From positions 1 through 64,000 of the forward strand of contig CAVYEI010000003.1 in the NCBI GenBank assembly GCA_963767475.1: DNA of 64,000 nt, written 5' to 3'. This DNA comes from WHSW01 sp963767475. Lineage in GTDB: Bacteria; Actinomycetota; Thermoleophilia; Solirubrobacterales; 70-9. The notes beneath the pieces were generated by a model. It did no database searches. It worked only from the letters and a program-made list of their open reading frames with translations, and had not been told where the DNA came from. This document shows, piece by piece, positions 37,527 to 45,902 of the stretch. Both the position numbers and the translations under genes were made by a program. Position 1 is the stretch's first letter, and every line of letters begins with the position of its first letter.

Positions 37527-38414
37527 GTGAGCGGTCTGCGCATCTGGTTGATGGCGGCGCGCCCGCGCACGCTGCCGGCGGCGATCGCGCCGGTGCTGGT
37601 CGGCAGCGCCGCGGCCGTCGATGCCTCCGACGACCTCCGCGTCGGCGCCTTCGTCGCCGCGCTGATCGGCTCGATCTTCATCCAGATCGGCACCAACCTC
37701 GCCAACGACTACTCCGACGCCAAGCGCGGCGCCGACACCGCCGACCGGCTGGGCCCGGTCCGCGTCACCTCCGCCGGTCTGGTGGCGCCGAAGCGCGTCC
37801 TCTATGCGACCTGGCTCGCGTTCGCCGTCGCCGTCGTCGCCGGTGTCTACCTGGCGACGGTCGCCGGCCCGATCATCATCGCCGTCGGCGCCGCCTCGAT
37901 CGCCGCCGGCGTCCTCTACACCGGTGGCCCGCGACCCTACGGCTACGCCGGCATGGGCGAGCTGTTCGTCTTCCTCTTCTTCGGCCTCGTCGCCGTCAAC
38001 GGCTCCTACTACGTCCAGCTCGAGGAGCTCGACGCGCTGCCGTTCTGGCTCTCGGTCTCGGTCGGCCTGCTCTCGACCGCGATCCTCGTGGTCAACAACA
38101 TCCGTGACCTGGAGACCGACCGGCGGGCGGGCAAGCGAACGCTCGCCGTTCGCCTCGGCCGCGAGCGCACCCGGGTCCTCTATGAGATCTGCGTCGGCGG
38201 CGCCTTCGTCGTCCTCTGCGTCGGGATCGTCGCCGCCGACGGACCGGAGGCCGCCTTCCTCGGGCTGCTCGCGGCGCCGCTCTGCTGGCGCCCGCTGCAA
38301 GCGGTCCTCACCCGCACCGACGGCCCGGCGCTCAACGCCGCCCTGGCCGGGACCGGCGCCCTGCTCGGCGTCTTCAGCCTCCTGGTCTCGGCCGGGCTGC
38401 TGATCGGCGCCTAG
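37527..38414 (+). CDS. menA: 1,4-dihydroxy-2-naphthoate polyprenyltransferase
   Basis: This integral membrane UbiA-family enzyme attaches the isoprenoid tail to dihydroxynaphthoate. The 295-aa protein has about nine helices. The two aspartate-rich motifs are NLANDYSDAKRGADTADRLGPVRVTSAG and VNNIRDLETDRRAGKRTLAVRLGRE, the second being the MenA form. The GTG start is 7 nt after the menB stop, so the genes are cotranscribed. Confidence 0.93.
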   Translation: MSGLRIWLMAARPRTLPAAIAPVLVGSAAAVDASDDLRVGAFVAALIGSIFIQIGTNLANDYSDAKRGADTADRLGPVRVTSAGLVAPKRVLYATWLAFAVAVVAGVYLATVAGPIIIAVGAASIAAGVLYTGGPRPYGYAGMGELFVFLFFGLVAVNGSYYVQLEELDALPFWLSVSVGLLSTAILVVNNIRDLETDRRAGKRTLAVRLGRERTRVLYEICVGGAFVVLCVGIVAADGPEAAFLGLLAAPLCWRPLQAVLTRTDGPALNAALAGTGALLGVFSLLVSAGLLIGA

Positions 38415-38444
38415 TGGCCGTGTGCGGACGAGGCCAGTAGCTCG

Positions 38445-39551
38445 ATGAAGCTGACCGAGGTCGAGGTCATCCCCTACGCGCTCCCGTTCGAGCGCCCGTA
38501 CGTGACCGCCCGCGGGACCCTCGAGCAACGCGAGATCCTGCTCACGCGGCTGATCACCGACGAGGGGCTGGTCGGGCTCGGCGAGGCGGTGCCGATGTCG
38601 CTGCGCGGCGGCGCCGACCTGGCGGCGGTCGAGCGCGGGATCCGCAAGGGCACCCGCCGCCTGCGCCGCGCCGACCTCTCCGACTTCTCCGGCTCCGAGC
38701 CGACCCTGGCGGCGGTCGACTCCTTCATTCACACGGTCGCCGGGCGCCGGATCCCCGCCCCCGCGAAGGCGGCGATCGAGATGGCGATCTTCGACCTTGC
38801 CGGCAAGGCGTCGAAGCGCCCGCTCTGGTCGCTGCTCGGCGCCGCCGAGGCGACGCCGGTCGCCTGCAACGCGACCGTCGTCGGCGGCCCACCGACGGAG
38901 GTCGCAGACGATGCCGAGCGCTGGGCCGAGCGCGGTTTCACCACCTTCAAACTGAAGCTCGGGACCACCGACGACGTCGCCCAGGTCCGGGCGGTGCGCG
39001 AGCGCCTCGGCGCGGAGGCGAAGATCAGGATCGACGCCAACGGCGCCTGGTCGGTCGACGAGGCGCTCGGGATCCTGCGGCTGATCGAGCCGCTTGCGAT
39101 CGAGCTGGTCGAGCAACCGGTCGCGACGCTCGCCGGGATGGCCGAGATCACGGCCGCGCTGGCGATCCCGATCGCCGCCGACGAGAGCGTCGCCAGCACG
39201 AAGCAGGCCGAGCGGGCAAAGCGCGACCGCGCCTGCGACCTGGCGACGGTGAAGCTGTCCAAGGTCGGCGGCCTCGGCGAGGCCAACGGGATCGCCAAGG
39301 CGCTGCCGATCTACCTCTCGAGCGCGCTCGACGGCCCGCTGGGGATCGCCGCCGCCGCGCACGCGGCCCAGGTCCTGCCCTCGGAGGGGCCCGCGGCGGG
39401 GCTCGCCCAGGGACTGGCGACCCAGCTCCTGTTCTCGGAGCGGATCGCCACCCGCGAGTGCGCGCTCGAGGGGTGCCTGCTGAGCGTCCCCGACGCTCCG
39501 GGACTCGGGGTCGAGATCGACGACGAAGCGCTCGCGGCGCGGCGGATCTAG
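38445..39551 (+). CDS. menC: o-Succinylbenzoate synthase (enolase superfamily)
   Basis: The enzyme dehydrates SHCHC to o-succinylbenzoate. The 368-aa muconate-lactonizing-type barrel has the catalytic KxK in FTTFKLKLGTTDD, metal ligands in RIDANGAW, ELVEQPVA and IAADESV, and the second lysine in LATVKLSKVGGL. Dipeptide epimerases share these motifs; the menA and menD neighbours decide the call. The ATG is 31 nt after menA. Confidence 0.88.
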   Translation: MKLTEVEVIPYALPFERPYVTARGTLEQREILLTRLITDEGLVGLGEAVPMSLRGGADLAAVERGIRKGTRRLRRADLSDFSGSEPTLAAVDSFIHTVAGRRIPAPAKAAIEMAIFDLAGKASKRPLWSLLGAAEATPVACNATVVGGPPTEVADDAERWAERGFTTFKLKLGTTDDVAQVRAVRERLGAEAKIRIDANGAWSVDEALGILRLIEPLAIELVEQPVATLAGMAEITAALAIPIAADESVASTKQAERAKRDRACDLATVKLSKVGGLGEANGIAKALPIYLSSALDGPLGIAAAAHAAQVLPSEGPAAGLAQGLATQLLFSERIATRECALEGCLLSVPDAPGLGVEIDDEALAARRI

Positions 39552-39561
39552 CGTTTCGGCG

Positions 39562-41316
39562 ATGGACGCGACCAATCGCAACACCGCGCTCGCCTCGGCG
39601 ATGGTGGAGGAGCTCGGCCGCTGCGGCGTCCGCGAGGCGGTGATCTGCCCGGGGTCGCGCTCGACCCCGCTGGCGCTGGCGCTCTGGCGCGAGCCGTCGA
39701 TCAACGCCCACGTGATCGTCGACGAGCGCTCAGCCGCCTACTTCGCCCTCGGCGCCGCGCAGGCGACGCGTACCCCGGTCGCGATCCTGAGCACCTCGGG
39801 GACCGCGGCGGCGAACTTCCACCCGGCCGTCTGCGAGGCCGACGAGTCGGCGGTACCGCTGATCGTGCTCACCGCCGACCGGCCGCCAGAGCTGCGCGGG
39901 ATCGGCGCCGGGCAGACGATCGACCAGCTGAAGATTTACGGCTCGGCGGTGCGCTGGTTCTGCGAGCTCGGCACCCACGACGCCGACGACGCCGGCCTGC
40001 TCCACTTCCGCTCCGTCGCCTGCCGCGCCTACTGGACCGCCGCCGGCGATTCGCGACCGGGACCGGTGCACCTGAACGTGCCCTGGCGCGACCCGCTCGG
40101 GCCCGAGCCCTGCCCGCAGGACGTCACCGCGAGCTCGCCCCTGGCGCTCGAGGGCCGCGGGGACCGTCCCCTGACCACCGTCCCCCCCGCTCCCTCGCCT
40201 CCGGCTCCGGCGCTGATCGAGGCGCTGGCGGCGCAGATCGGCTCCGCCCCACGCGGGCTGATCGTCGCCGGTCGACTGGTCGACTCCAGCGCCGCGGAGG
40301 GGATCGCCGAGCTCGCCGCCGTGACCGGATACCCGATTCTGGCCGAGCCCACCTCGCAGCTTCGCCTCGGCCCCCACGATCGGGAGCTGGTGATCTCCGC
40401 CTATGAGCCGATCGCCCGCGCCCGACCCGAGGCGCTCGCACCGGACCTCGTTCTGCGTTTCGGGGAGATGCCGACCTGCAAGCCACTTCGCCAGTGGCTC
40501 GCCGGCCTCGGCCAGGCATCCCAGCTGGCGATCGATCCAGGCCACGGCTGGAACGAGCCGACGCGCATCGCCGGCGCCATCGTCCGCGCCGAGCCGGGGC
40601 CGCTGGCCGCTGCCCTGGCCGCCGAGGTGGCCGAGGGTGCCCGGGACCAGGGCTGGAGCGCCGCCTGGATCGCCGCGGCAGCCGCCGCCGAGGCCGCGAT
40701 CGCTACCGAGCTCGACGGCCTCGAGGGCCCGACCGAGCCCGGCCTGCACCGCGCCCTTGGCGGTATCTATGCCGACGGCGAGCTCGTCTACACGGCCTCG
40801 AGCATGCCGATCCGCGACCAGGAGGCCTTCCTCCCGTCCTCCACCGCCGAGGTGCTGTTTCTCGCCAACCGCGGCGCCAACGGGATCGACGGCCTGATCT
40901 CATCCGGGATCGGGGCTGCGCTGGCAACCGGGCGGCCGACCTGGATCGTCACCGGCGACCTCGGCCTCTTCCATGACATGAACGCGCTGGCGACGTTGCG
41001 CCATACCGACGTCCCGGTGCGGATCGTCGTCGTCAACAACGACGGCGGCGGCATCTTCGAGTTCCTGCCCCAGGCGGGCGGGCTCGAGCACGACGAGTTC
41101 GAGGCAGTGCTGGGGACGCCGCTCGGGCTCGAGCCGGAGCGGGTGGCCGCGCTGCACGGGATCCCCCATATCCGGCTCGAAACCGTCCGTGATCTCGCGG
41201 GCGCCGGCCCTGAGACCGCGCTGCTAGAGATCCGCACCGATCGAGCGCACAACCTCGCCCTGCACCGACGGCTGATGGCGGCCGCCGGCGAGGCGGTCGC
41301 CGCGACGCTCGGCTAG
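39562..41316 (+). CDS. menD: SEPHCHC synthase (MenD)
   Basis: This thiamine-diphosphate enzyme adds the succinic semialdehyde unit of 2-oxoglutarate to isochorismate. The product is 584 aa. It shows VICPGSRSTPLALAL, ERSAAYFALGAAQATRTPVAILSTSGTAAANFHPAVCEA, the ThDP/Mg motif TGDLGLFHDMNALATLRH...VVVNNDGGGIFEFLPQ. The N-terminal glutamate of VIVDERSA matches the catalytic position. Last gene of the menB-A-C-D run; its stop overlaps the stop of the convergent flavoprotein gene (CTAG). Confidence 0.95.
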   Translation: MDATNRNTALASAMVEELGRCGVREAVICPGSRSTPLALALWREPSINAHVIVDERSAAYFALGAAQATRTPVAILSTSGTAAANFHPAVCEADESAVPLIVLTADRPPELRGIGAGQTIDQLKIYGSAVRWFCELGTHDADDAGLLHFRSVACRAYWTAAGDSRPGPVHLNVPWRDPLGPEPCPQDVTASSPLALEGRGDRPLTTVPPAPSPPAPALIEALAAQIGSAPRGLIVAGRLVDSSAAEGIAELAAVTGYPILAEPTSQLRLGPHDRELVISAYEPIARARPEALAPDLVLRFGEMPTCKPLRQWLAGLGQASQLAIDPGHGWNEPTRIAGAIVRAEPGPLAAALAAEVAEGARDQGWSAAWIAAAAAAEAAIATELDGLEGPTEPGLHRALGGIYADGELVYTASSMPIRDQEAFLPSSTAEVLFLANRGANGIDGLISSGIGAALATGRPTWIVTGDLGLFHDMNALATLRHTDVPVRIVVVNNDGGGIFEFLPQAGGLEHDEFEAVLGTPLGLEPERVAALHGIPHIRLETVRDLAGAGPETALLEIRTDRAHNLALHRRLMAAAGEAVAATLG

Positions 41317-42152
41317 TCGCGGCCGAGCAGCAGCTCGCGCACCGCGACGACACCGGCAAGATGCCCGCTGCCGAGGGCGATCGCGACCTGCTGCGGTGAG
41401 ACCGCGAGATCCCCGGCGGCGTAGACCCCCGGCACGCTGGTGCGCGCAAGCCCGTCGACGGCGACCAGACCGGCGCCGGTGAGCCCAAGTCCAAGGCGCT
41501 CGGGCAGCTCGTCGCGGCGACTCAGCGGCGCGTGCACGAGCACCGCCTCGCAGCCGACCTCGGAGCCGTCGCGGAGGACCACTGCCCGGAGGACGCCATC
41601 CTTGACCCTCAGGCCGGCCACCTCGCCGGGGTCGACGACGGTCACGTCGTCGGTCCACGCGGTCAGCAGTGTGGCCAGCCGCTCGGCGACCTCGCCCGGG
41701 CCGTAGACCGCGACCGGCCGGTCGCGCACCTCCCAGCCGTGGCAGAACGGGCAGTGGAACACCGCGCCGCCCCACAGCTCCGCGAACCCGGGCACGTCGG
41801 GCACCTCATAGTCCATGCCGGTCGCCAGCACAAGCGCGCGTGCCCGGACCTCGCCGCCGCCGTCGCCGAGCTCGATGGCGAAGCCCTCGCCCTCGACGCG
41901 CGCATCGACCGCTTCGGCGTCGCGCAGCTCGACGGCGTCGTAGGCGGCGACCTGCGCCCGACCCAGCTCGTAGAGCTCTGCCGGCGGCGTGCCGTCGTGG
42001 CCCAGCAGCCCGCCGACGTGCGCCGACGCCCGGTTGCTCTGCCCGTCGCGGTCCAGCACCAGCGTCGCTTGCCGCGCGCGCCCCAGCACCATCGCTGCGC
42101 TCAGCCCCGCGACGCCACCGCCGACGACCACGCAGTCGTAGTCGTAGTCCAT
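41313..42152 (-). CDS. FAD-dependent thiol oxidoreductase, thioredoxin-reductase-like with CPFC
   Basis: A two-domain flavoprotein of 279 aa. The FAD loop is CVVVGGGVAGLSAAMVLGRA, the redox motif is FHCPFCHGWEVRD, and the second FAD motif is VPGVYAAGDLA. The second nucleotide loop is GPGEVAERL, and the HRR-type NADPH phosphate-binding motif of thioredoxin reductases is not seen after it. The C-x-F-C-H-G-(W/Y/F)-E pattern is that of the GliT/HlmI/DepH dithiol oxidase group rather than true TrxB. Which thiol it oxidises is unknown. It is 22 nt downstream of menF and may also have its own promoter (TACGCT, 6 nt before ATG). Confidence 0.75.
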   Translation of the reverse strand: MDYDYDCVVVGGGVAGLSAAMVLGRARQATLVLDRDGQSNRASAHVGGLLGHDGTPPAELYELGRAQVAAYDAVELRDAEAVDARVEGEGFAIELGDGGGEVRARALVLATGMDYEVPDVPGFAELWGGAVFHCPFCHGWEVRDRPVAVYGPGEVAERLATLLTAWTDDVTVVDPGEVAGLRVKDGVLRAVVLRDGSEVGCEAVLVHAPLSRRDELPERLGLGLTGAGLVAVDGLARTSVPGVYAAGDLAVSPQQVAIALGSGHLAGVVAVRELLLGRD

Positions 42153-42158
42153 GCGGTG

Positions 42159-42164
42159 AGCGTA
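42159..42164 (-). promoter_or_regulatory. -10 element (TACGCT, 6 nt before ATG 42152)
   Basis: TACGCT lies in the 22-nt gap after menF and 6 nt before the flavoprotein ATG, so an internal leaderless promoter is possible. Confidence 0.35.
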
Positions 42165-42174
42165 GCCCGGCCGG

Positions 42175-43561
42175 CTACGAGCTCAGCAGCGGCAGCAGCG
42201 CCTCGAGCTTGAGCTCGGTCTCGGCGAGCTCGGAGGCCGGGTCGGAGTCGGCGACGATCCCGGCACCGGCGAACAGGTGCGCGGTGCGGTCGCGCAACAG
42301 CGCCGAGCGCAGGGCGACGCAGAACTCGCCGTCCTCGGCTGTGTCCATCCAGCCCACCGGCGCCGCGTACCAGCCGCGATCGAAGTCCTCGAGCTCGGCG
42401 ATCGCCCCCTGGGCCTCGCGGTCGGGCTCGCCGCCCACGGCCGGGGTCGGGTGCATGAGGCCGGCGAGCTCGATCGCCGAGAGCGGGTCGGCAAGCTGAG
42501 CGTGGACCGCGGTCGCGAGGTGCTGGATGTTGGCGACCTTGACCAGTCCGGGCTCGGACTCGGCCTCGACCCAGACCGAGCGCGACGCCAGCTTGCGCTC
42601 GATCCTGTGGGTGACGATCTCTTGCTCGTGGCGGTCCTTGGCGCTGTGCAGGAGCTGCTCGCCGAGATGGTCGTCGACCGCCGGGTCGGCGCTGCGGCGG
42701 GTCGAACCGGCGAGCGCAACCGTGGCCACGCTCGCCCCGCGCCGGCGGACCAGGAGCTCGGGGCTGGCGCCGAGGAAGGCGCCCTCCGGCGAGCCGGCAC
42801 AGAAGCAAAAGCAGGACGGGAAGAGCTCGCGCAGGGCGCCGAAGGTGGCCGCCGGATCGTGGGCGGCCGGCGCCTCGACCGCGACCTCGCGGGCGAGCAC
42901 GACCTTGTCGAGCTCCCCGGAGCGGATCCGCTGCGTTGCCGCGGCGACGGACTCCTCGTAGGCGCCGGGGGGCGTGACGCTGACGATCCGGCTCTCGCCG
43001 CGGGGGCTCGGGTCGAACAAAGGCAGCGGCTGCTCGCGCACCGTCGCCAGCCGCCGCTCGAGCCATGCGCAGGCCGCGTCGTCGTCGCCGTCGGCGATCG
43101 CGCTCAGCGTCAGCCAGGTTCGGCCGCCGCGTCGCAGCAACGACAGCTCCGGCAGCACCAGCAGCGCCGGCGGAAACGAGGACCAGTGCGGGGCGCCGGC
43201 GCCGTCGGCGGCGAAGGCGAAGCCGCCGGTCCACACCGGCCCGGCGCCGGCGGGCAGCTGATCGGGCTCGTCGGCGATCCGGTCGCGCATCACCGCCGAG
43301 CACTCGGCGACCAGATCACTGAACCGCGCCCGGACCGCGCGAGACGGCCTCGTGCGCGGAGCCGAGCCCGGCGAGCGCGAACCCATCGTCGTCGGGCTGC
43401 TCCCAGCAGAACCAGCGGTCGCCGGCCATCCGCGAGCCGAACACGGTCGCGCACGGATCCTCGATCTCGACCGGAACGGTGACGCTGACCAGGCGTCGCT
43501 GGTCACGAACGTTGCTGAGGAGCGCCTCGAGCGGACCGAGCGCGCTCGCGGCCTCGATCAT
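42175..43561 (-). CDS. menF: Isochorismate synthase, one frameshift
   Basis: The enzyme converts chorismate to isochorismate, entry to menaquinone synthesis. The N-terminal part MIEAASALGPLEALLSNVRDQRRLVSV...GLGSAHEAVSR is in one frame, and the rest (VRARFSDLVAECSAVMRDRIADE...) in the next. The switch near 43343 is a single extra base; correction gives 461 aa. The chorismate-binding domain has the catalytic lysine in GELDKVVLAREVAV, LAGSTRRSADP, EQEIVTHRIERKL and MHPTPAVGGEPDREA. The gene begins 10 nt after ilvN, so menF is in an ilvB-ilvN-menF operon. Confidence 0.88.
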
Positions 43562-43571
43562 GCGCCGGACG

Positions 43572-44126
43572 CTAGTGCTCGGGCCGCGACTTGGTGATCG
43601 CGACCTCGCCGGTGCGCGCCATCTCGATCAGCCCGTGGGGGCGGATCATCGCCTCGAACGAGTCGATCTTCTCCTGCGAGCCGGTGACCTCGATCGTCAG
43701 CGAACGGCGCGAGACGTCGACGATCTTGCCCTCGTAGATCTCGGCGAACTGCATGATCTCGGCCCGGCTCTCGACCGAGGAGCTGACCCGGAAGAGGGCG
43801 AGTTCGCGGGTCGTTGTCGAGTCCGGCTCCATGTCGCGGATCTTGATCACGTTGACGAGCTTGTGAAGCTGCTTGGTGACCTGGTCGATCGGGTGCACGG
43901 CGCCGTCGAGCGTGAGCGTGATCCGCGAGGTGTCGGGGTCCTCGGTCGGCCCGACCGCGAGCGTGTCGATGTTGAAGCCGCGACGGCTGAACAGGCCGGC
44001 GATCCGCGCCAGCACGCCGGGGCGGTTCTCGACCAGCAGCGAGAGGATGTGCTTGCGACCGGTGAGCTGGCGGCCGACCTCGAGGTCCTCGAGGCGAACC
44101 ACCTCCGGGGTGCCCGGCTCGCCCAT
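43572..44126 (-). CDS. ilvN: Acetolactate synthase, regulatory small subunit
   Basis: This subunit binds valine and activates or inhibits IlvB. The product is 184 aa. The N-terminal ACT domain is HILSLLVENRPGVLARIAGLFSRRGFNIDTLAVGPTEDP. A second ACT-like C-domain has ELALFRVSSS...GKIVDVSRRSLTIEVTG. The start is 3 nt after the ilvB stop. The protein is longer than enteric IlvN and matches the actinobacterial size. Confidence 0.95.
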   Translation of the reverse strand: MGEPGTPEVVRLEDLEVGRQLTGRKHILSLLVENRPGVLARIAGLFSRRGFNIDTLAVGPTEDPDTSRITLTLDGAVHPIDQVTKQLHKLVNVIKIRDMEPDSTTTRELALFRVSSSVESRAEIMQFAEIYEGKIVDVSRRSLTIEVTGSQEKIDSFEAMIRPHGLIEMARTGEVAITKSRPEH

Positions 44127-44129
44127 CGC

Positions 44130-45809
44130 TCAGCCCACCATGTCCCGCGCGGCAGCGCCCGCCGGGATCATCGGATAGCAGTTCTCGTTCTTGGTCACGT
44201 GCACGTCGAGCAGCACCGGTCCCTCGGTCTCCAGCGCCGCACGCATCTGATCGCGAAGCTCGCCCTTGTCCGTGCACTGCATCCCGGTCCAGCCGAAGGC
44301 CTCGGCGAGCTTCGGCCAATCCGGGCTCGAGCCCATCTCGACCGACTGGTAGCGCTCCTTCCAAAACAGCTCCTGCCACTGGCGGACCATGCCGAAATGG
44401 CCGTTGTTCATCAGGAACACCTTGACCGGGATCTCGTGCTGGACAGCGGTCGCGAACTCCTGCACGTTCATGATCAGGCTGCCGTCGCCGGCGAGGCAGA
44501 CGACGGTCTCCTCGGGGCAGGCGACCTTGGCGCCGATCGCCGCTGGGAGGCCGAAGCCCATCGTCCCGAGACCGCCGGAGTTGAGCCACCGGCGGGGCTT
44601 GTTGAAGTGGTAGTACTGCGCCGCCCACATCTGGTGCTGGCCGACGTCGGAGGTGATGATCGCGTTGCCCTCGGTCGCCTCGTACATCGCCTCGACCATG
44701 AACTGGGGCTTGATCTCCGAATCGCTGGAATCCTCGTAGCGCAGCGGATACGTGGACTGCCACTCGCGGAGCTGCTTCCACCACTCGTCGAGGCGCGAGG
44801 AGTCGGGCTCGAGCGCCCGGTACTCGCGGTTGAGCTTCTCGAGCACGTCCGCGGCGTCGCCGACGATCGGGATGTGCGCGGGGACGTTCTTGGAGATCTC
44901 CGCCGGATCGACGTCGATGTGGACGAACTTCGCCCGCGGCGCGAACTCCGACAGCTTGCCGGTGATCCGGTCGTCGAAGCGCGCACCGACGGAGACGATC
45001 AGGTCGGCCTCGTCCATCGCGTAGTTCGCCGTGCGAACGCCGTGCATGCCGAGCATCCCGAGCCACTGCTCGTGGGGCGCCGGGAAGGCGCCGAGGCCCA
45101 TCAGCGTCAGCGTGACGGGAAGCTTGTCGGAGGTGCAGAACTCGCGGAACTGCTCCGCGGCGTTCGCATTGATGATCCCGCCGCCGCCGTAGATCACCGG
45201 ACGGCGCGAGTTCGCCAGCGCCTTGGCGGCGATCCGGATCTGCTTGATGTTGCCCTCGGTCGGCGGCTTGTAGCCGGGCAGGTTGGGCAGCCCCTCGGGG
45301 GGCGTGTAGTCGATCTCCACCCGCGAGAGGTCCTGCGGGATGTCGACCAGCACCGGGCCGGGACGGCCGGTGGAGGCGATGTGGAAGGCGGCGTGGATGT
45401 ACTCGGGGATGTGGCGCGGGTCCTTGACCAGCATCGAGTGCTTGACCACCGGCATCGTGATTCCGGTGACGTCCGCTTCCTGGAAGCCGTCGGTACCGAT
45501 CAGGTCGGTGCGCACCTGGCCGGTGATGAACACGGTCGGGACCGAATCCATCATCGCGTCGGCGATCGCGGTCACCAGGTTGGTCGCGCCCGGCCCCGAG
45601 GTCGCCAGCGCCACCCCGACCTTGCCGGATGCCTTGGCGTAGCCGGCGGCGGCGTGCCCGGCGCCCTGCTCGTGGCGCGCCTGGATGTGGGTCAGATCGG
45701 CGTCGTAGAGCGCGTCATAGGTCGGCAGGTTGGCGCCGCCGGGGATCCCGAAGACGTGCTCGACGCCCTCGGCCTCGAGTGCTCTGAAGAGTGCGTCGGC
45801 GGCGCGCAT
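44130..45809 (-). CDS. ilvB: Acetolactate synthase, catalytic large subunit
   Basis: This thiamine-diphosphate and FAD enzyme forms acetolactate or acetohydroxybutyrate, the first common step of branched-chain synthesis. The product is 559 aa. It has GVEHVFGIPGGANLPTYDAL, the catalytic glutamate in ARHEQGAGHAAAGYAKASGKVGV, VGARFDDRITGKL and the ThDP motif AGDGSLIMNVQEFATAVQHEIPVKVFLMNN. ATG 45809 is chosen because TACCAT lies 9 nt upstream and the family N-terminus starts there (RAADALFRALEAEGVEHVF). First gene of ilvB-ilvN-menF. Confidence 0.95.
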   Translation of the reverse strand: MRAADALFRALEAEGVEHVFGIPGGANLPTYDALYDADLTHIQARHEQGAGHAAAGYAKASGKVGVALATSGPGATNLVTAIADAMMDSVPTVFITGQVRTDLIGTDGFQEADVTGITMPVVKHSMLVKDPRHIPEYIHAAFHIASTGRPGPVLVDIPQDLSRVEIDYTPPEGLPNLPGYKPPTEGNIKQIRIAAKALANSRRPVIYGGGGIINANAAEQFREFCTSDKLPVTLTLMGLGAFPAPHEQWLGMLGMHGVRTANYAMDEADLIVSVGARFDDRITGKLSEFAPRAKFVHIDVDPAEISKNVPAHIPIVGDAADVLEKLNREYRALEPDSSRLDEWWKQLREWQSTYPLRYEDSSDSEIKPQFMVEAMYEATEGNAIITSDVGQHQMWAAQYYHFNKPRRWLNSGGLGTMGFGLPAAIGAKVACPEETVVCLAGDGSLIMNVQEFATAVQHEIPVKVFLMNNGHFGMVRQWQELFWKERYQSVEMGSSPDWPKLAEAFGWTGMQCTDKGELRDQMRAALETEGPVLLDVHVTKNENCYPMIPAGAAARDMVG

Positions 45810-45818
45810 GGGCGAGCG

Positions 45819-45846
45819 ATGGTAGCAGTGGCCAGGCGTGCGCCAA
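45819..45846 (-). promoter_or_regulatory. ilvB promoter (TTGGCG-16-TACCAT)
   Basis: TTGGCG (45846-45841) and TACCAT (45824-45819) are 16 nt apart, and the ATG follows 9 nt after the -10. No leader peptide fits between, unlike leuA. Confidence 0.5.
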
Positions 45847-45856
45847 GCGAGTTTTT

Positions 45857-45872
45857 CCCGCTCGCAAGCGGG
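45857..45872 (-). terminator. Candidate terminator after the M4-type protease gene
   Basis: CCCGCT and AGCGGG form a 6-bp stem with a CGCA/TGCG loop 30 nt downstream of the protease stop and just upstream of the ilvB promoter. There is no U-tract on this strand. Confidence 0.35.
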
Positions 45873-45902
45873 GTTCCGGGGACTCAACGCCGGTGCAGGC
45901 GC

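Noticed and set aside
37470..39704. A 744-codon minus-strand frame opposite menA and menC
   Set aside because: Mirror frame of two conserved genes; low-complexity Arg/Gly/Asp sequence.
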